DNA of 64,000 nucleotides from Aquila chrysaetos chrysaetos (Eukaryota; Chordata; Aves; Accipitriformes; Accipitridae). The stretch spans positions 75,618,017 through 75,682,016 of the forward strand of contig NC_044030.1 in assembly GCF_900496995.4 (NCBI RefSeq). The letters run 5' to 3'. The notes beneath the pieces are model-generated. The model was not told where the DNA came from. It did no database searches and worked only from the letters and a program-made list of their open reading frames with translations. The translations under genes were made by a program, and so were the position numbers. Shown here one piece after another: positions 34,351 through 45,900 of the stretch (position 1 is its first letter; each line of letters starts with the position of its first letter).

Positions 34351-34578
34351 TGCTGCACTCCGCCCCTGGGATAGGGCGCGCCGGGCACCGGCCGGCTCCT
34401 CAGTCGGAGCGTCGGATTAACCGCTCTCCACAGCCCCCCGGTAGCGGGCGGTAACGGCCGCCAACGGCCGCCCCGTCCCCGCCCCCTGCCCCGCGGGGAG
34501 GGCCCTCCCGCCCGCGGCCCTTTCCGGTGCCCCCCCGCTCTCCCGGCGCTGCCACATCCTCCGCTGACATCAGCCCGC

Positions 34579-34590
34579 GCCGCCATATTG
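34579..34590 (+). promoter_or_regulatory. YY1-type site GCCGCCATATTG
   Basis: Perfect match to the GCCGCCATNTTG core, 235 bases upstream of the GOLPH3 ATG. Such sites in TATA-less promoters usually sit at or just downstream of the transcription start. Eight bases upstream is a CRE-like TGACATCA (34565-34572). Confidence 0.65.
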
Positions 34591-34824
34591 GAGGAGAAGC
34601 CGCCTCCGCCAGCTCGGCCACGGCAGGGGGAGACGCCGGCCCCCGCCGCCCTCAACGCGGCCGAGCCCCGCTCCCCATGACTCCCGCCGGCCGGCCGCTG
34701 CCCCGGTGCGGATAGGGCGGAGGCGGGAGCGGCTCCCGTCCCTTCTCCTCCCCCCGCCTCCCGAGCTGTCGCCGAGACCCTCCGCCCGCGGCGGGCCTCT
34801 GCCCTCCTCCCGCCGCCTCCAGCC

Positions 34825-35040
34825 ATGACTTCCCTGACCCAGCGCAGCTCCGGCCTGGTGCAGCGCCGGACCGAGGCTTCCCGCAGCGCCGCCGCCGCCG
34901 ACAAGGAGCGGGGAGCGGGGGGCGGCCCGGAGGATGAAGGCCGCCGGGACGAGTCCGGCGAGGACGAGAAGGGCGACTCCAAGGAAACGCGGCTCACCCT
35001 CATGGAGGAGGTGCTGCTCCTGGGCCTCAAGGACCGTGAG
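34825..35040 (+). CDS. GOLPH3: GOLPH3 exon 1
   Basis: GOLPH3 (GPP34) is a peripheral trans-Golgi protein that binds phosphatidylinositol-4-phosphate, links Golgi membranes to MYO18A/actin and acts as COPI adapter retaining glycosyltransferases. The exon encodes 72 residues: MTSLTQRSSGLVQRRTEASR, an Ala/Gly linker, an acidic disordered stretch (DESGEDEKGD), then TRLTLMEEVLLLGLKDRE, the first helix of the GPP34 domain. The N-terminal sequence is characteristic of vertebrate GOLPH3 and separates it from GOLPH3L. The start has G at -3 and is the first ATG of the frame. The linker is Ala-rich and a few residues different from human. The exon ends in phase 0 (GAG|GTGCGG, a weaker donor than usual). 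Same orientation as MTMR12, as in human 5p13. Confidence 0.96.
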
Positions 35041-36033
35041 GTGCGGCCGGGGCCGTGGCGGCGGGGCCGTGGCGGGCCGAGGCGAGGGGCGCTGGGCGGG
35101 GGGTGGCTGAGGAGGCGCGGTGGTGCCCGGGAACGGGGCGCCTGAGGGGACACCGGTTATTGGGGGGGCGGCTTATGGGGGCCGTGGATGGGAATGGGGA
35201 GCCTAAGTGGGGCGAGGGTGAGGGTGGGATGGGGGCAAGGGCGCTGCTGGGTGAGTGTTGCTGCGGGTTTGGGGCAGAGGGGGTAGGGGCCCATGCTGGA
35301 ACAGCTTCGGTGTTTTGGAGGAGGTGGGTAAGGTGCTGGGGTTTTGGGGAGGGGGAGCCTGGCAGAGCGTTGGGATCGCCCTTTGGACGTGGAGTTCGCA
35401 GAGGGGCTCTCGTATTTGTAGCGCCTCAAGGGAGGCAGCGTAGGGGTTGGGGCAAGAGGGGGACCTGAAGGTGAGGGCCGGGGCCTCTAGTCGGCGTTGG
35501 TGGTTGACTTGGAGGCCTGGGTAGATCCGTGATATGTATACTTTTTCTCCTACAACTTACCCGTGGCTCTAATGTGGGGGACTTGTCTACTCCTATGTAT
35601 TTAGTCAGACACGACTCTGCGGTACTTATGGGGTTCTCGGGTGCTTTACGATGCTTAGCAGCCCTCTCTACTAAGGCTTTCCAGACTGATGCTTGTGAAA
35701 AACGTCTTAAAATTGGGGGGGAGGTACATATGACAAAAATGGGCCTTGAGTATTGAGAAATGTGTCAAAATGAGGAAATGGCATTATTATATAATTCTGT
35801 GTTTTTACTGAATTTATAGCTTAATTGTTATAACAGTCATTGAGGAAGGTGTACTTCTACCAGTGTGTCAGATTTTTGTTTCATTTGAAAGAGGTAATCA
35901 ATGTAAAAAGCATGCACACAGCAGAAATTCAGTCCTATCGAGGAAACAGTTTAATTTGATGTGGCATATGGTGAAGTGTAATATGCCTTTATTTTAGATA
36001 TGAGCTATAATATGAATTTCATTAAGCAACCTG

Positions 36034-36034
<1 letters not shown>

Positions 36035-36063
<29 letters not shown>
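36035..36063. repeat. Poly-T run (29)
   Basis: Twenty-nine consecutive T in GOLPH3 intron 1. Possibly the reverse-strand tail of a retroposed copy, but no flanking duplication is evident. Confidence 0.9.
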
Positions 36064-36067
<4 letters not shown>

Positions 36068-39000
36068 GTAAGCCAGTTCATTGATTTGGGTGGAAGTCTC
36101 TTAAAACTGTGTGTGTTCATGAGGACAGAATAATGGGGAGGGAAGTTGGTAACTTATATGTTCTTGGACAGCATGTTGCATCTAAAATAAATTTGCTGAT
36201 TGATAATGAATAGATTAAAGAGTAGTTTTCCTGGTTAACATTTGTTTTTTCATGTGTGTGGGTATATCTGTATATATACCTGCTACAATAACATAACTTA
36301 TTTTTCTCTCAGACTGTGTATTTTAGGCCATATTCTTGTAATCCATTTTTTTAGATGGACCTTGCCATGGCATTCTGATAAACTCAGGTATTCACAGTGA
36401 TGTGTCCTTCCACCTGTTGAATTGAAGACTTGTGCTTATATGCATTTCTCTTTCTACATGCCTGAATAGTTGTGGGAAAGTAAGTTAGGTGTGACAAGAC
36501 ACATACCTGGCAGGATTGCCTAGGAGGCCTTGCCATGAGGAAGGTGGGATAAACTGGGTGATCTTTCAGCTCTTTTTTTTTTTTTTTTTTTTTCCCAGGA
36601 CTGTGTGCTAAATCTGCTGAATTTGTGGGCCTTAGGCTATAAAGATTTCAAGGTCAGGAGCATTCTGTCTGTCTAGAAAGAATATATAGTGCAAGTGTTC
36701 CTGGTATATGAAAAGTTAATAGTTAACGTTGGGCCTAAAAATCCAGCTTTGCACTGGTGTGCATCAAAATTATAAATCATCTCACTTTGCTAAGTGCAGC
36801 AGTGGCACACACTGCAGGTAATCTAATATTCCTTTGTATAGGAAATAGGAACTGAGTGATTATAGTGGCATGGATATCCATAACTCCCTTGGGATTTTGC
36901 AGCTGAGACATCAGACAAAAAGAGTGATAGTATTATCTCTGGGGTTGGGAGCTTATGTGCAGAAATGGTAGCATACACCGTTTGTGCACTTTGTTAGACA
37001 TGAATCACTAGGGTTTGTATTTTGGTTTTGGGTCTGCTTGTACCCTGATGTACAAGCTACACTATGTAAACCGCTTTGTCACTTTTTGCTTTTAAAACTG
37101 GAAATAAAACTATAGACTCATTTTCAAAGATGAATATATTTTTTTGTTCTCTATTGTTCTAATGATAAGTAAGCAAAACTTACTTACTTTCCACATCTGG
37201 ATACGCATTTTACAAAGTTTTTACTTCCAGTAGAATTGATTTCCCATGACATTTGTGTGGGACTTTCTCATGACAGCAAGCAGAGAAAAGCAGTACAGGG
37301 TCTGTAAAGCATAACTGTGAAACTACACAATGTCTAAAGGAAAGGCAAAGGCAGGTGTGTGAGCTATAAGCTCAATTGAAAGCCAGTAAATTTAAAACTG
37401 GTAACATCCTTCCTGTTTATTCCCACAGGATAAAATAATTTAATGTTGAGTTTAAAATAAATAAAAAATTTAAAAAAAAAAAAAAAGGGAGTCTGAATTG
37501 GCCAAAAAACCAGCTTCTTTCTCAGAAGTCATTTTTCTCAGAAAACCATTGATAACATAAGGTTTCAGTTTTGGGGGTAATTTTTTTTCTAAAGTTAAAC
37601 ACTGGTGAATATGGCTTAACACCATGTAAATCGTATACAAAATGCGTCACATGAATGGAGCTACCATTTATAATTTGTAAATGTAGGTGGCAGAGTCTTT
37701 AGTCTTAGGAGAGAGTTTTTCAGGAAGATCCAGGCAGTGATGGATTTGAGTTGAGTGTTTCTAGGAGATTGTTAGATATTTATGTGAATCCTGCTTTCAG
37801 GATAGTGTGACAATTGTTAACAACCACAGCAAAACTTTTGAGTTGTTGCCTGGGTGTCTCTGCAGTATGGGTTCAGTGATGGGAATGTCTGGCTGCCCTA
37901 AAACAAACACAGCACACCTCAATCCCGTGCTTAATGCTTGAACACAATTAACTGCATTTGCACATGCTTCCTGGACATGGCTTCCCGTCCCTGTATGCCC
38001 TAATTAAATTGTACTTGATGTATGTGTACTGGTTGCTCTTTTCCACCAATGGTTCCTCTTCTGTTTGTATCTTCTGTGTATACATAACTATTTCTGTGTT
38101 CCAAAGTCAAGATAGGTTATAACAGATATGTGCTGAAATATGTGCATGCTTGCATAACGTGACAGATGCGGTGTCCTTGGAGGAGCAGGTAGTATACTGG
38201 AATGCAATACATTACTAGAATTCTTCAGGGACCATCACAAGAACACCTACACTTATTTGGAAACCCTTCAGAAACATAGCTGGGAAAGGGAGTTGTGTTC
38301 ATCCATTTAGAGTAGAGCGATAGCCTGTTGCTATAGGAATAAAAAATACTCACTGAAATAAAATACTTTGCTGTATTAGGTTAAAAATAGCATCGTGGTA
38401 GGATGGGTCAAAGCCACAGCAAAAGGGATGTTATTCTGTAGAACTACTGAAGCATCTGAGGTCATCACTCCCAAAAGAAGGGAGTGATGAACATTAAAAG
38501 TTAGCTTATTTAAAAATGACAGCTAAGAGATGAGTACAGGCCAGTTTGTTCATTACAGCTCTTCCAGACATCTTGTAACTCAGTCCCATAGAAAACTGGG
38601 AGGTTGCTAGGTGGCTGTGCTTTATAAGTGTTGCTCCATTTAAGTTCATTTAAGTTTTTTTGTGCATGCAGGGTTTCTTCTGGTTGTGTGTTTGGGGTTT
38701 TTTTTCTCCTTTTTGGAGTGTTCTCTCGGTACACATTGGGAAACTGTTCAAATACAGCAATGCACACAGCTGCTCATATCCTCTATACAATGTGCCACAA
38801 CTAAACAAATTGAAGCAGCTATAGAGATGTGGCACCTACTAAGGTAAATATTTATTTTGCTCTGTAATGAATTCCTTATTTGCTGAAAGAAAACTCATGT
38901 GAAATATGCTGAAATAATTGTCAGGTACTGCGGTCTACTGCAACAGTAAATATTTTTTGTTTTATTTGCCCTTTCTTTGGTGAAGACTACAATGTCATTT

Positions 39001-39497
39001 GTGAGAATGAAGTAATGTTAAATCACTTTGTTAGGTACAGAAATTATCTTGGGTCTTTGCTACTCATGTTTGGCCTTCAGAAACTTAATTTATTGCTGAA
39101 GATTTAGTGTCGTAGCATAGCTTTTTGTCCAAATAGTTCATGTGAAGGTTTCCAGCTTATGACATTTTTCGTCATATTGAAATAAGTTATTGGGGAGCTA
39201 GTTTGCCTGTTTCAGATGTGCTGTTTTGTATTTATCAGATTAGTGCTAAAATGTAGTTTTCTTTATTCTTCTTAGAAATGGGAGTGTCTGGATTTGTTAC
39301 TGAGTTTTAATCCTAAAGGGATTTTTCTGGAAGGTGAAATAGGAATTTGAAATCATTCAAAATGTGGGTGGCATTTTCCCTGATATTAAGAAAGATTTGG
39401 CTTTGTGAAATTCATATTTTGATGCAGAAAACTGGAGTTTTTGCCTGTGCAACAAATGATGAAGTTTTGAAAAGTCTTCGTACATTTTTAGTCTGCA

Positions 39498-39512
39498 CCC
39501 CCCCCCCCCCCC
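39498..39512. repeat. Poly-C run (15)
   Basis: Fifteen consecutive C followed by T3 and A5 in intron 1. Confidence 0.9.
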
Positions 39513-42229
39513 TTTAAAAACATTTCAGCAACAGCCTGAATGTCAGCTCAAAAGCTCCCAAGTTTTGCTGGAAAATTTCTGAGACAAATGAGTGAAACTT
39601 GAAGAGGCGTCAACTGGGAATTCGCATTTCAGTTGAAGAATGATGTATGAATGTGTTGAAACCTTGACAAAGACGTGCTTTTTCTCAAATGTTCAGGGCC
39701 TAATAACAACAAAGTGTGTAATGTCTGTGGTGAAAAATTCGTTCTTTCATAGTTGCACACAGCTTTTTGGTATTTTTTTTATATTTCATGTCCATACATA
39801 AATTACAGGCTAGGAGATGATAGGAGGTGTGGGAGGAGGAGTACCTGATTCTCTGTGTTGCAAGATGCAGCGAAGTGCCTCTTTACTGTGCGGCTGAGTA
39901 AATCCTGCTTTTGTGCTCTTTGGAGCATATGCTGATTTGGAAGCAGCATTTTGGATACAAGTTGACTTTATGTGTTGAAATGGTGTTTATATTTTGTGGT
40001 TCTGCATGCAGCTAGTGTGGTTATCCCTGCCCTTATAGCATGGCTAATCTGTAATCTATATTATTTATTCATGGATAACTTTGAGTGTAGTGTAGTCCTT
40101 TCCTTCATGTCAAGCTGTCTAGTATAGGGCAAAGACAAAAACTGTCAAACCCTGTCTAGTGATGCTTCTCAGTTTTTTTGAAGTGCTCTTAAAAAAAGAA
40201 AAAAGCTGTAACTCTTCTTCCTCTCCCTATAGGAAGCTGGTTTTATTTAAAAAATTGCATGAAGTATATATAAGAAAGTATTGCTCTTAATTGCTAGAAG
40301 GGAAGTAATCATGGAACTGAAAACTAATACTTTATATTAAAGAAGAAGTGGTATTATTTCAGGTGTTCTCTGATCCTAAAGTAGTTCATATTGCAGCATT
40401 TATCTCAATTAGTTAAGCTACATGTAGCGGGCCTTCTTTGCAAGGCTAAGTTGACCAGGCTAAGTGTTGCAGGTTAAGTGACCAGGCTAAGAATGACTTT
40501 TCTTACTCACAGAGCAAATAATTACTACGGCACATACTCACTTCTGTGTTGCATTACTAGGGGAAGGGGAAGCTAGTCTGGAGTAAATGCGTGGCTTGGT
40601 TTCCTCTGCATAGACTATCATGTGCCACTTTCCTGGCACATGAAAAACTGGGTTTTTCCCAGCTTACAAACAGGTCTTTTTACTTAAATTACTTCAGTAA
40701 TTTATTTTCTTTCAGAAATATTCATAAAACATTTCTGCAGAATGATTTCACATACGCTTTTCAGACATAAAAATTACAAGGTTACACATAAAATAGTGCA
40801 TAACCGTTCTTTTCCTCTTAAGTGCACTCTATGTAAGCCTGGATGAGTAGGAACACAAAAGGTGTGTGGTACTGTCTTGAGTGCAAACCAGTATTATGCA
40901 TGCCAAGTTTTTCCCACCTCCCCCAGTATATCCTATACTAAACTACTGCATTTCAACCCCACCCCCCATTTGTGATGGACCATTAAGATAATAAAATAGT
41001 ATGCCTTGTAAGCTAGATCTTTGTAATTGGACAGGTGTTATAGCTCTTGTATTATTTGTGGATGTTACAGGATTTATTCATCACACTGGGAAATTAGTCT
41101 GTTGGCCTTTTTGCATATCTTTCTGTTGCTGATACTCTTTTAAGCTGCTTATTGCTATACACTTTCTAGTCATCTGCCTTTATAGTCTTTCTAGATAGCA
41201 TCATGTGGTTGTATTATTTACAGAGTACTTAACTGCCAGGCTAGGTGTCTTTTGTACATGGGCTGTACCATGAAGTTTCTATTTATATTTAGCCAATTGT
41301 TCTTGTACAGCACAGCACATTGCATTTCCATTTTTTACTTCAGTAGACACCTGATTTTACTTTGGCACTTAGATGTTCAACAGTCATATCACGAGAAGCA
41401 TTCCATATGTATTATGTTGCCATTTCAGTACATCTTCTGCATTGCACGGTGGAGAAGGCAGGTATAATGTTTATCAGCTAGGTTGAGGTAAATGCCAGAT
41501 GGATGTTCGATCTATACTAATCGCTTAGGAAGTGCTAATTGCAACTACTTGCAACTACTGTGCTGGATATATAAATGGGACTTCTGCTTTAGTGGCATCT
41601 GCAATCTGTGTCTGAGACTTTCCGTTTAGAGTTAGTACGTGTTAAGTACTAAATGGAAGAACTTGCTCCTTTTAATGCAAGGACAGTGCAATGAGCGGAA
41701 TTTTTTTTATCTCGTAATGAAAATGTTGACATGGCATTATCATGAGATAGACTGTTTCTTGAAAATTGTTTGCACCTGCATAAGTGAAACAAGTGAGAGA
41801 CCTGTTCTGAAAAAAACAAACTGAAAGGAAACTAGGGGAATTTTAGACAATACACTTTTTTTTTTTTTTTAAACACCCAAAACATGACTCTGGAAATCTG
41901 TTCACATTAATGACCAGATGCAAATCCCTCAAAATGAAACATTGTATAGCTCCCCAATTTGAAATAACACAGTGCTTTACATAGTGTTTTAAATTGTGAC
42001 TATTGTAGAGGAAAAGGTAGAAGAGAAGGATAGGTGCTGTATTTGGGGACAGATACAGTGTATTTATAAGCCTGGAGGAGGGAATTGTAGTTTTAATGTG
42101 GTCTAGTTAGTGGTCAAAGTTAGTGAAACTTGCACTTATTAGTCAGCCAATATTAGACCTGCTTTGTCTATAGTAGAAGGATGTACCAGATTTAGGTTTT
42201 TGTTACTGTTTTTAAGAGAAGTATACTAG

Positions 42230-42940
42230 ACCTGGCTGGGATAGAGTTAATTTTCTTCATAGCAGCCAGTATGGTGCTATGTTTTCAATTTTTGACACAA
42301 AACAGTGTTGATGACACAAAACAGTGTTGATGACACAAAACAGTGTTGATGACACAAAACAGTGTTGATGACACAAAACAGTGTTGATGACACAAAACAG
42401 TGTTGATGACACAAAACAGTGTTGATGACACAAAACAGTGTTGATGACACAAAACAGTGTTGATGACACAAAACAGTGTTGATGACACAAAACAGTGTTG
42501 ATGACACAAAACAGTGTTGATGACACAAAACAGTGTTGATGACACAAAACAGTGTTGATGACACACCCATGTTTTATCTGTTGCTAAACAGTGTTTGCAC
42601 AGCATCAAGGCCGCCTGGGTTTCTCACTCTGCCCACCCCCCCCCAGTGGGTAGGTTGGGGTACACAGGAGTCTGGGGGGGGGATGACAGCCAGGACAGCT
42701 GACCCCAACTGAGCAGAGGGTTATCCCATGCTGTATAGTGTCATGGTTAGCAATAAAAAGGGAGGGAAGGGAAGGAGTGGGTAGGTGGTCATTGCTTGGG
42801 TACTGGCTGGGCATCTGTCTGCTTTTGGGAGGTGGTGAGTGAGGGTTTTGCATCACCTAGTTCTGTTTTGTTTGCTGAGGGGCGGGACTGGGGGAGCGGT
42901 TATGAGGGTCTTAGCTGCCAGCCAGGTTTAGTCCACCACT
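42230..42940 (+). mobile_element. Solo ERV-L-type LTR with internal minisatellite
   Basis: This begins near CCTGGCTGGGATAGAGTTAA with CTTCATAG, GGTGCTATGTTTT and AAAACAGTGTTG blocks, the same family start as the fragment at 1.76 kb. It continues through CAGGACAGCTGACCCCAACT, a TATA-region equivalent (CAATAAAAAG at 42751) and ends with CTTAGCTGCCAGCCAGGTTT and CCACCAC at about 42940. The U3 region is swollen by 14 copies of a 19-bp unit. No internal retroviral genes. Clear target duplications are not seen, so the ends are approximate. Confidence 0.85.
42294..42559. repeat. 19-bp minisatellite, 14 perfect copies
   Basis: The unit GACACAAAACAGTGTTGAT is repeated 14 times with no mismatch, plus a 6-base partial copy after it. 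The seed is the LTR's own AAAACAGTGTTGAT block. Because 19 is not a multiple of three and the unit has no stop on the minus strand, all three minus frames are open through the array. These ORFs are not genes. Confidence 0.97.
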
Positions 42941-45900
42941 AGGAGACACTGAATGTGTGCAAGGTTTGTGTTGTAAGCTTCTGGTTGTTAGATCTAGGCA
43001 GGATGCGAGCTATTTTTCTGATCCTGCTATATTTGCTTACTGCTGTGGCGAGACTTGGTTTTTTTGAGTGAAATATCTGATGTGGAGAGTTTAAGCACCA
43101 GTTCTAATTAAACATTTCTTTCAAATAAATGTCAGATTTTATGCTGAGTGACAGTAGCAGGTGGTATAGAAATCAATTTGCAGGTTATGGAACAAACTAA
43201 TTGCATCTTCATTTTGCACCAAGTATGGAGAATAGAGATTGGACCCTGATGGCAGGTGGCTTTGTAAGAGCCATGCAAATATTTGAAGTCATTATCTGCA
43301 TGTGTATACACTTAATGATGCTGAAAGTTAGGCTTCTAAGTTTGTCTTTTCACTTCTAAATCAACAGTCAGCCTCTTTAAGTGTTGATTTGTTCAGGGGT
43401 CTTATAAGAATTCAGCAGTCTGCATGTGTTAGTTGCCTCCTCTTCAGCAAAGTTACGTTTTTCTGTTATCTTAATTTTAGTGAAGAGATGTGTCTATGTA
43501 ATGTATGCCTGTGTACATGCTTGAAAAGCTGGGCAATAGCATTTGGCTTTAGTGCTTTCAGTAGTTGACAGCTGTTGCTGTTTATTTATTCTTAAATGCA
43601 GTGGCAGATTGATCAGGTACCTGACAAGTTTCTTGTCAACCATACTGTGCTTTGTAGAATGTGTATGCTTGCTTTCCTAACGTATTTCTAGTGTTTGGCT
43701 GTCTGAACACTTCAGAGATTTTCCTCACTAACTTATCTTATGTTTATAACTAGACTACAATTTATGTTCCAGTAAAATGGCTAATGATTTCAATTGCATC
43801 AAAAGAGGAAATCAAGAGGGACCGCAGTCAGACATCAAAGTCCTCACTAGTATTCCAATAATAAATACTTCTGCACGCTGGCTTGCTTTTCTTTCTTAAA
43901 CATATAGTAATTTTCAAAAGTTCCGTAGGTGAGGATGTATCATTAGGCGTTTCTGCAGCCTTCTGGATTGAGAAGGTGATGGCTTACTTGAAAGGCAAGA
44001 TTTGCAGCAAAGCGCTAGGTAGGTATAGGTTGGTGTAGACCCTTAATCTCTAGTGAAGACTATGAAGAGGAATCTAGTTTATTCAAATGACTTTGAGTAT
44101 TTTCCCTTTGACACATGAGAAAATCCAGCATATTCCTCTAGCAGGTGCTTTACTTGAATATTTTGCACATTCAAAAGTTCTGGGCATGTTGTTTTTTCTT
44201 TTGAGCAATGACTGGTAAAAGGGATCAATGTCTCCTAAATTATGTTAGAAATTATTCAGAAATGCATTTTTATTTTTTCCAATTATGTAGACAGATAGAA
44301 CTGTATTTCTTATACTGGATCTGAAATTCCTTTGTACCCATTTAAGAGCTACCTGAAAATGAATCTTTCAGTTTTGGTTATTACATATATTATACGTCTA
44401 TATAATATATACTAGGTAGCCTTCTCTGAATGCATTCCAGTCAGGTGAGACTGGATCATGTCTTTAATCAAATATGTCTTAAAACAGATTGGTCAATAAA
44501 AGCAGTGGAAATCAAAATCTGGCAGACAGTAGGTATGAAGACAATTCTATAAGAAAAAGAGAGGGTTTGTCTTTATAATTTTCTAGATAATCTTAAATTT
44601 TATTGAATGTTCTTGCTGTCAAAACCAAAAATCAATTTTGCATTTCAGGATTGCTTGTTGTCTTAGAACCTAAACATGAGAAAAAAATTTTCAGTGTGTT
44701 CTCAGTTTACCATTGTTCTTGCATTCCAGAATTGTGGAGGCTTTTTTCTTCTTTCTTGTCTTTTAGTTCAACAGAGGAGGGAAGAGATTGAAACTATTAT
44801 TGAAGAGTTATTTAAGCAAGACCCTAACCCTGAACATTATATTTTCAGCTGAGTGTAAATAGGTTGGGGTAAGACCACACAGTTCCTTGCCAAAGGAAAT
44901 TGATTTGGGTCTTGCCAGAGAATGCTGCCACAGAAGCTGAATTTGGTTTTGTGTTTTAGTCTGTCTGGCGTTGTGCAGTACTGTAGTGTCGTGGAGCATA
45001 AGATTTTTTTAGAGGTGATAAATCAATATTATTAGACTTAATCAGACTATCAGACTTAATAAATTGATACGTGTATTGAATGTATATTAGAAAATAGCAG
45101 AGAATCTCCAAGTCAGTAAAGCATATGGATAATTTGACCATGTCAGCTTTTCTTGTTTGAGACTTACTGTCAGCTGCAGCTTTTGTGCTGTGGTTACACT
45201 CATCTTCAGGTAGATTAAATTACAGTAACATGCATTGGAAAGAAAAGAACAGATCTTTTTGATCCCCTGAAAGTGAAAATGGATCAATTCATATAATAAG
45301 ATACTTGTGGTGAGAGCAGCCTAATTTTACCTTGAAAGTTCAAATAATTTTGGACATTCCAGCCTGTCTTTGATGAATATTGCAATGAAGCTCTTCCTTT
45401 TTCTCCTCTTCCATCATTGTTCTCTATTGTTTGCATTTTCCTCTAGCTTCTTATAACTATGTTTAGTTATGCTGGTAAAAAGACATTTAATTGGTTCTCA
45501 CTGGAGTTTAAGGTGCTTTACATGTTTACGGTCTGTCTAAGGTTACTGAAGCTGAATCAAAGCTTTATAGAAATCTGTATAAGGACCTAGCTGAGGAGGA
45601 ACAAATGCTGGCTGGCTGTACAAGAGGATCCAAGGACTCCAAATTATCACAATAAATATACAGTTAGTTCTCCTAGTATTGACCAGCTTTTCTATTTGTC
45701 ATTGAGAATCAGGAAAGTTTGTGGATTTTTTTTTTTTTCATTTTGTGTTCATTTTTACAACACCTGTTTGCTTATTTTTATGTTGAGAAGCTTCTTGCAA
45801 CAGTATGCTGGAAAAAAAACCCATAGATAAAGGTTTTTTAAAAAGTGTACCTTATTTCTAGTGTAAGAATTTCCTGCTCTGAAAAAGGATGTGGTTGAAC

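Larger units (their letters stand above)
34360..35520. promoter_or_regulatory. GOLPH3 CpG island promoter
   Basis: About 1.1 kb of very GC- and CpG-rich sequence around the GOLPH3 start codon, ending sharply on both sides. It lacks a TATA box. This is a typical constitutive vertebrate promoter. A transcription start is expected between about 34560 and 34800. A YY1-type site lies at 34579. Confidence 0.85.

Noticed and set aside
34296-35153. 285-codon minus-strand ORF
   Set aside because: It is an Arg/Ala/Gly/Pro-rich shadow of the CpG island, opposite GOLPH3 exon 1.
42294-42559. CRISPR-like regular repeats
   Set aside because: Units are directly adjacent with no unique spacers and lie inside an LTR in a vertebrate intron.
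42257-42608. Three overlapping minus-strand ORFs of about 100 codons with a repeating peptide
   Set aside because: They are a product of the 19-bp tandem array, which has no stop in any minus frame. No gene signal.
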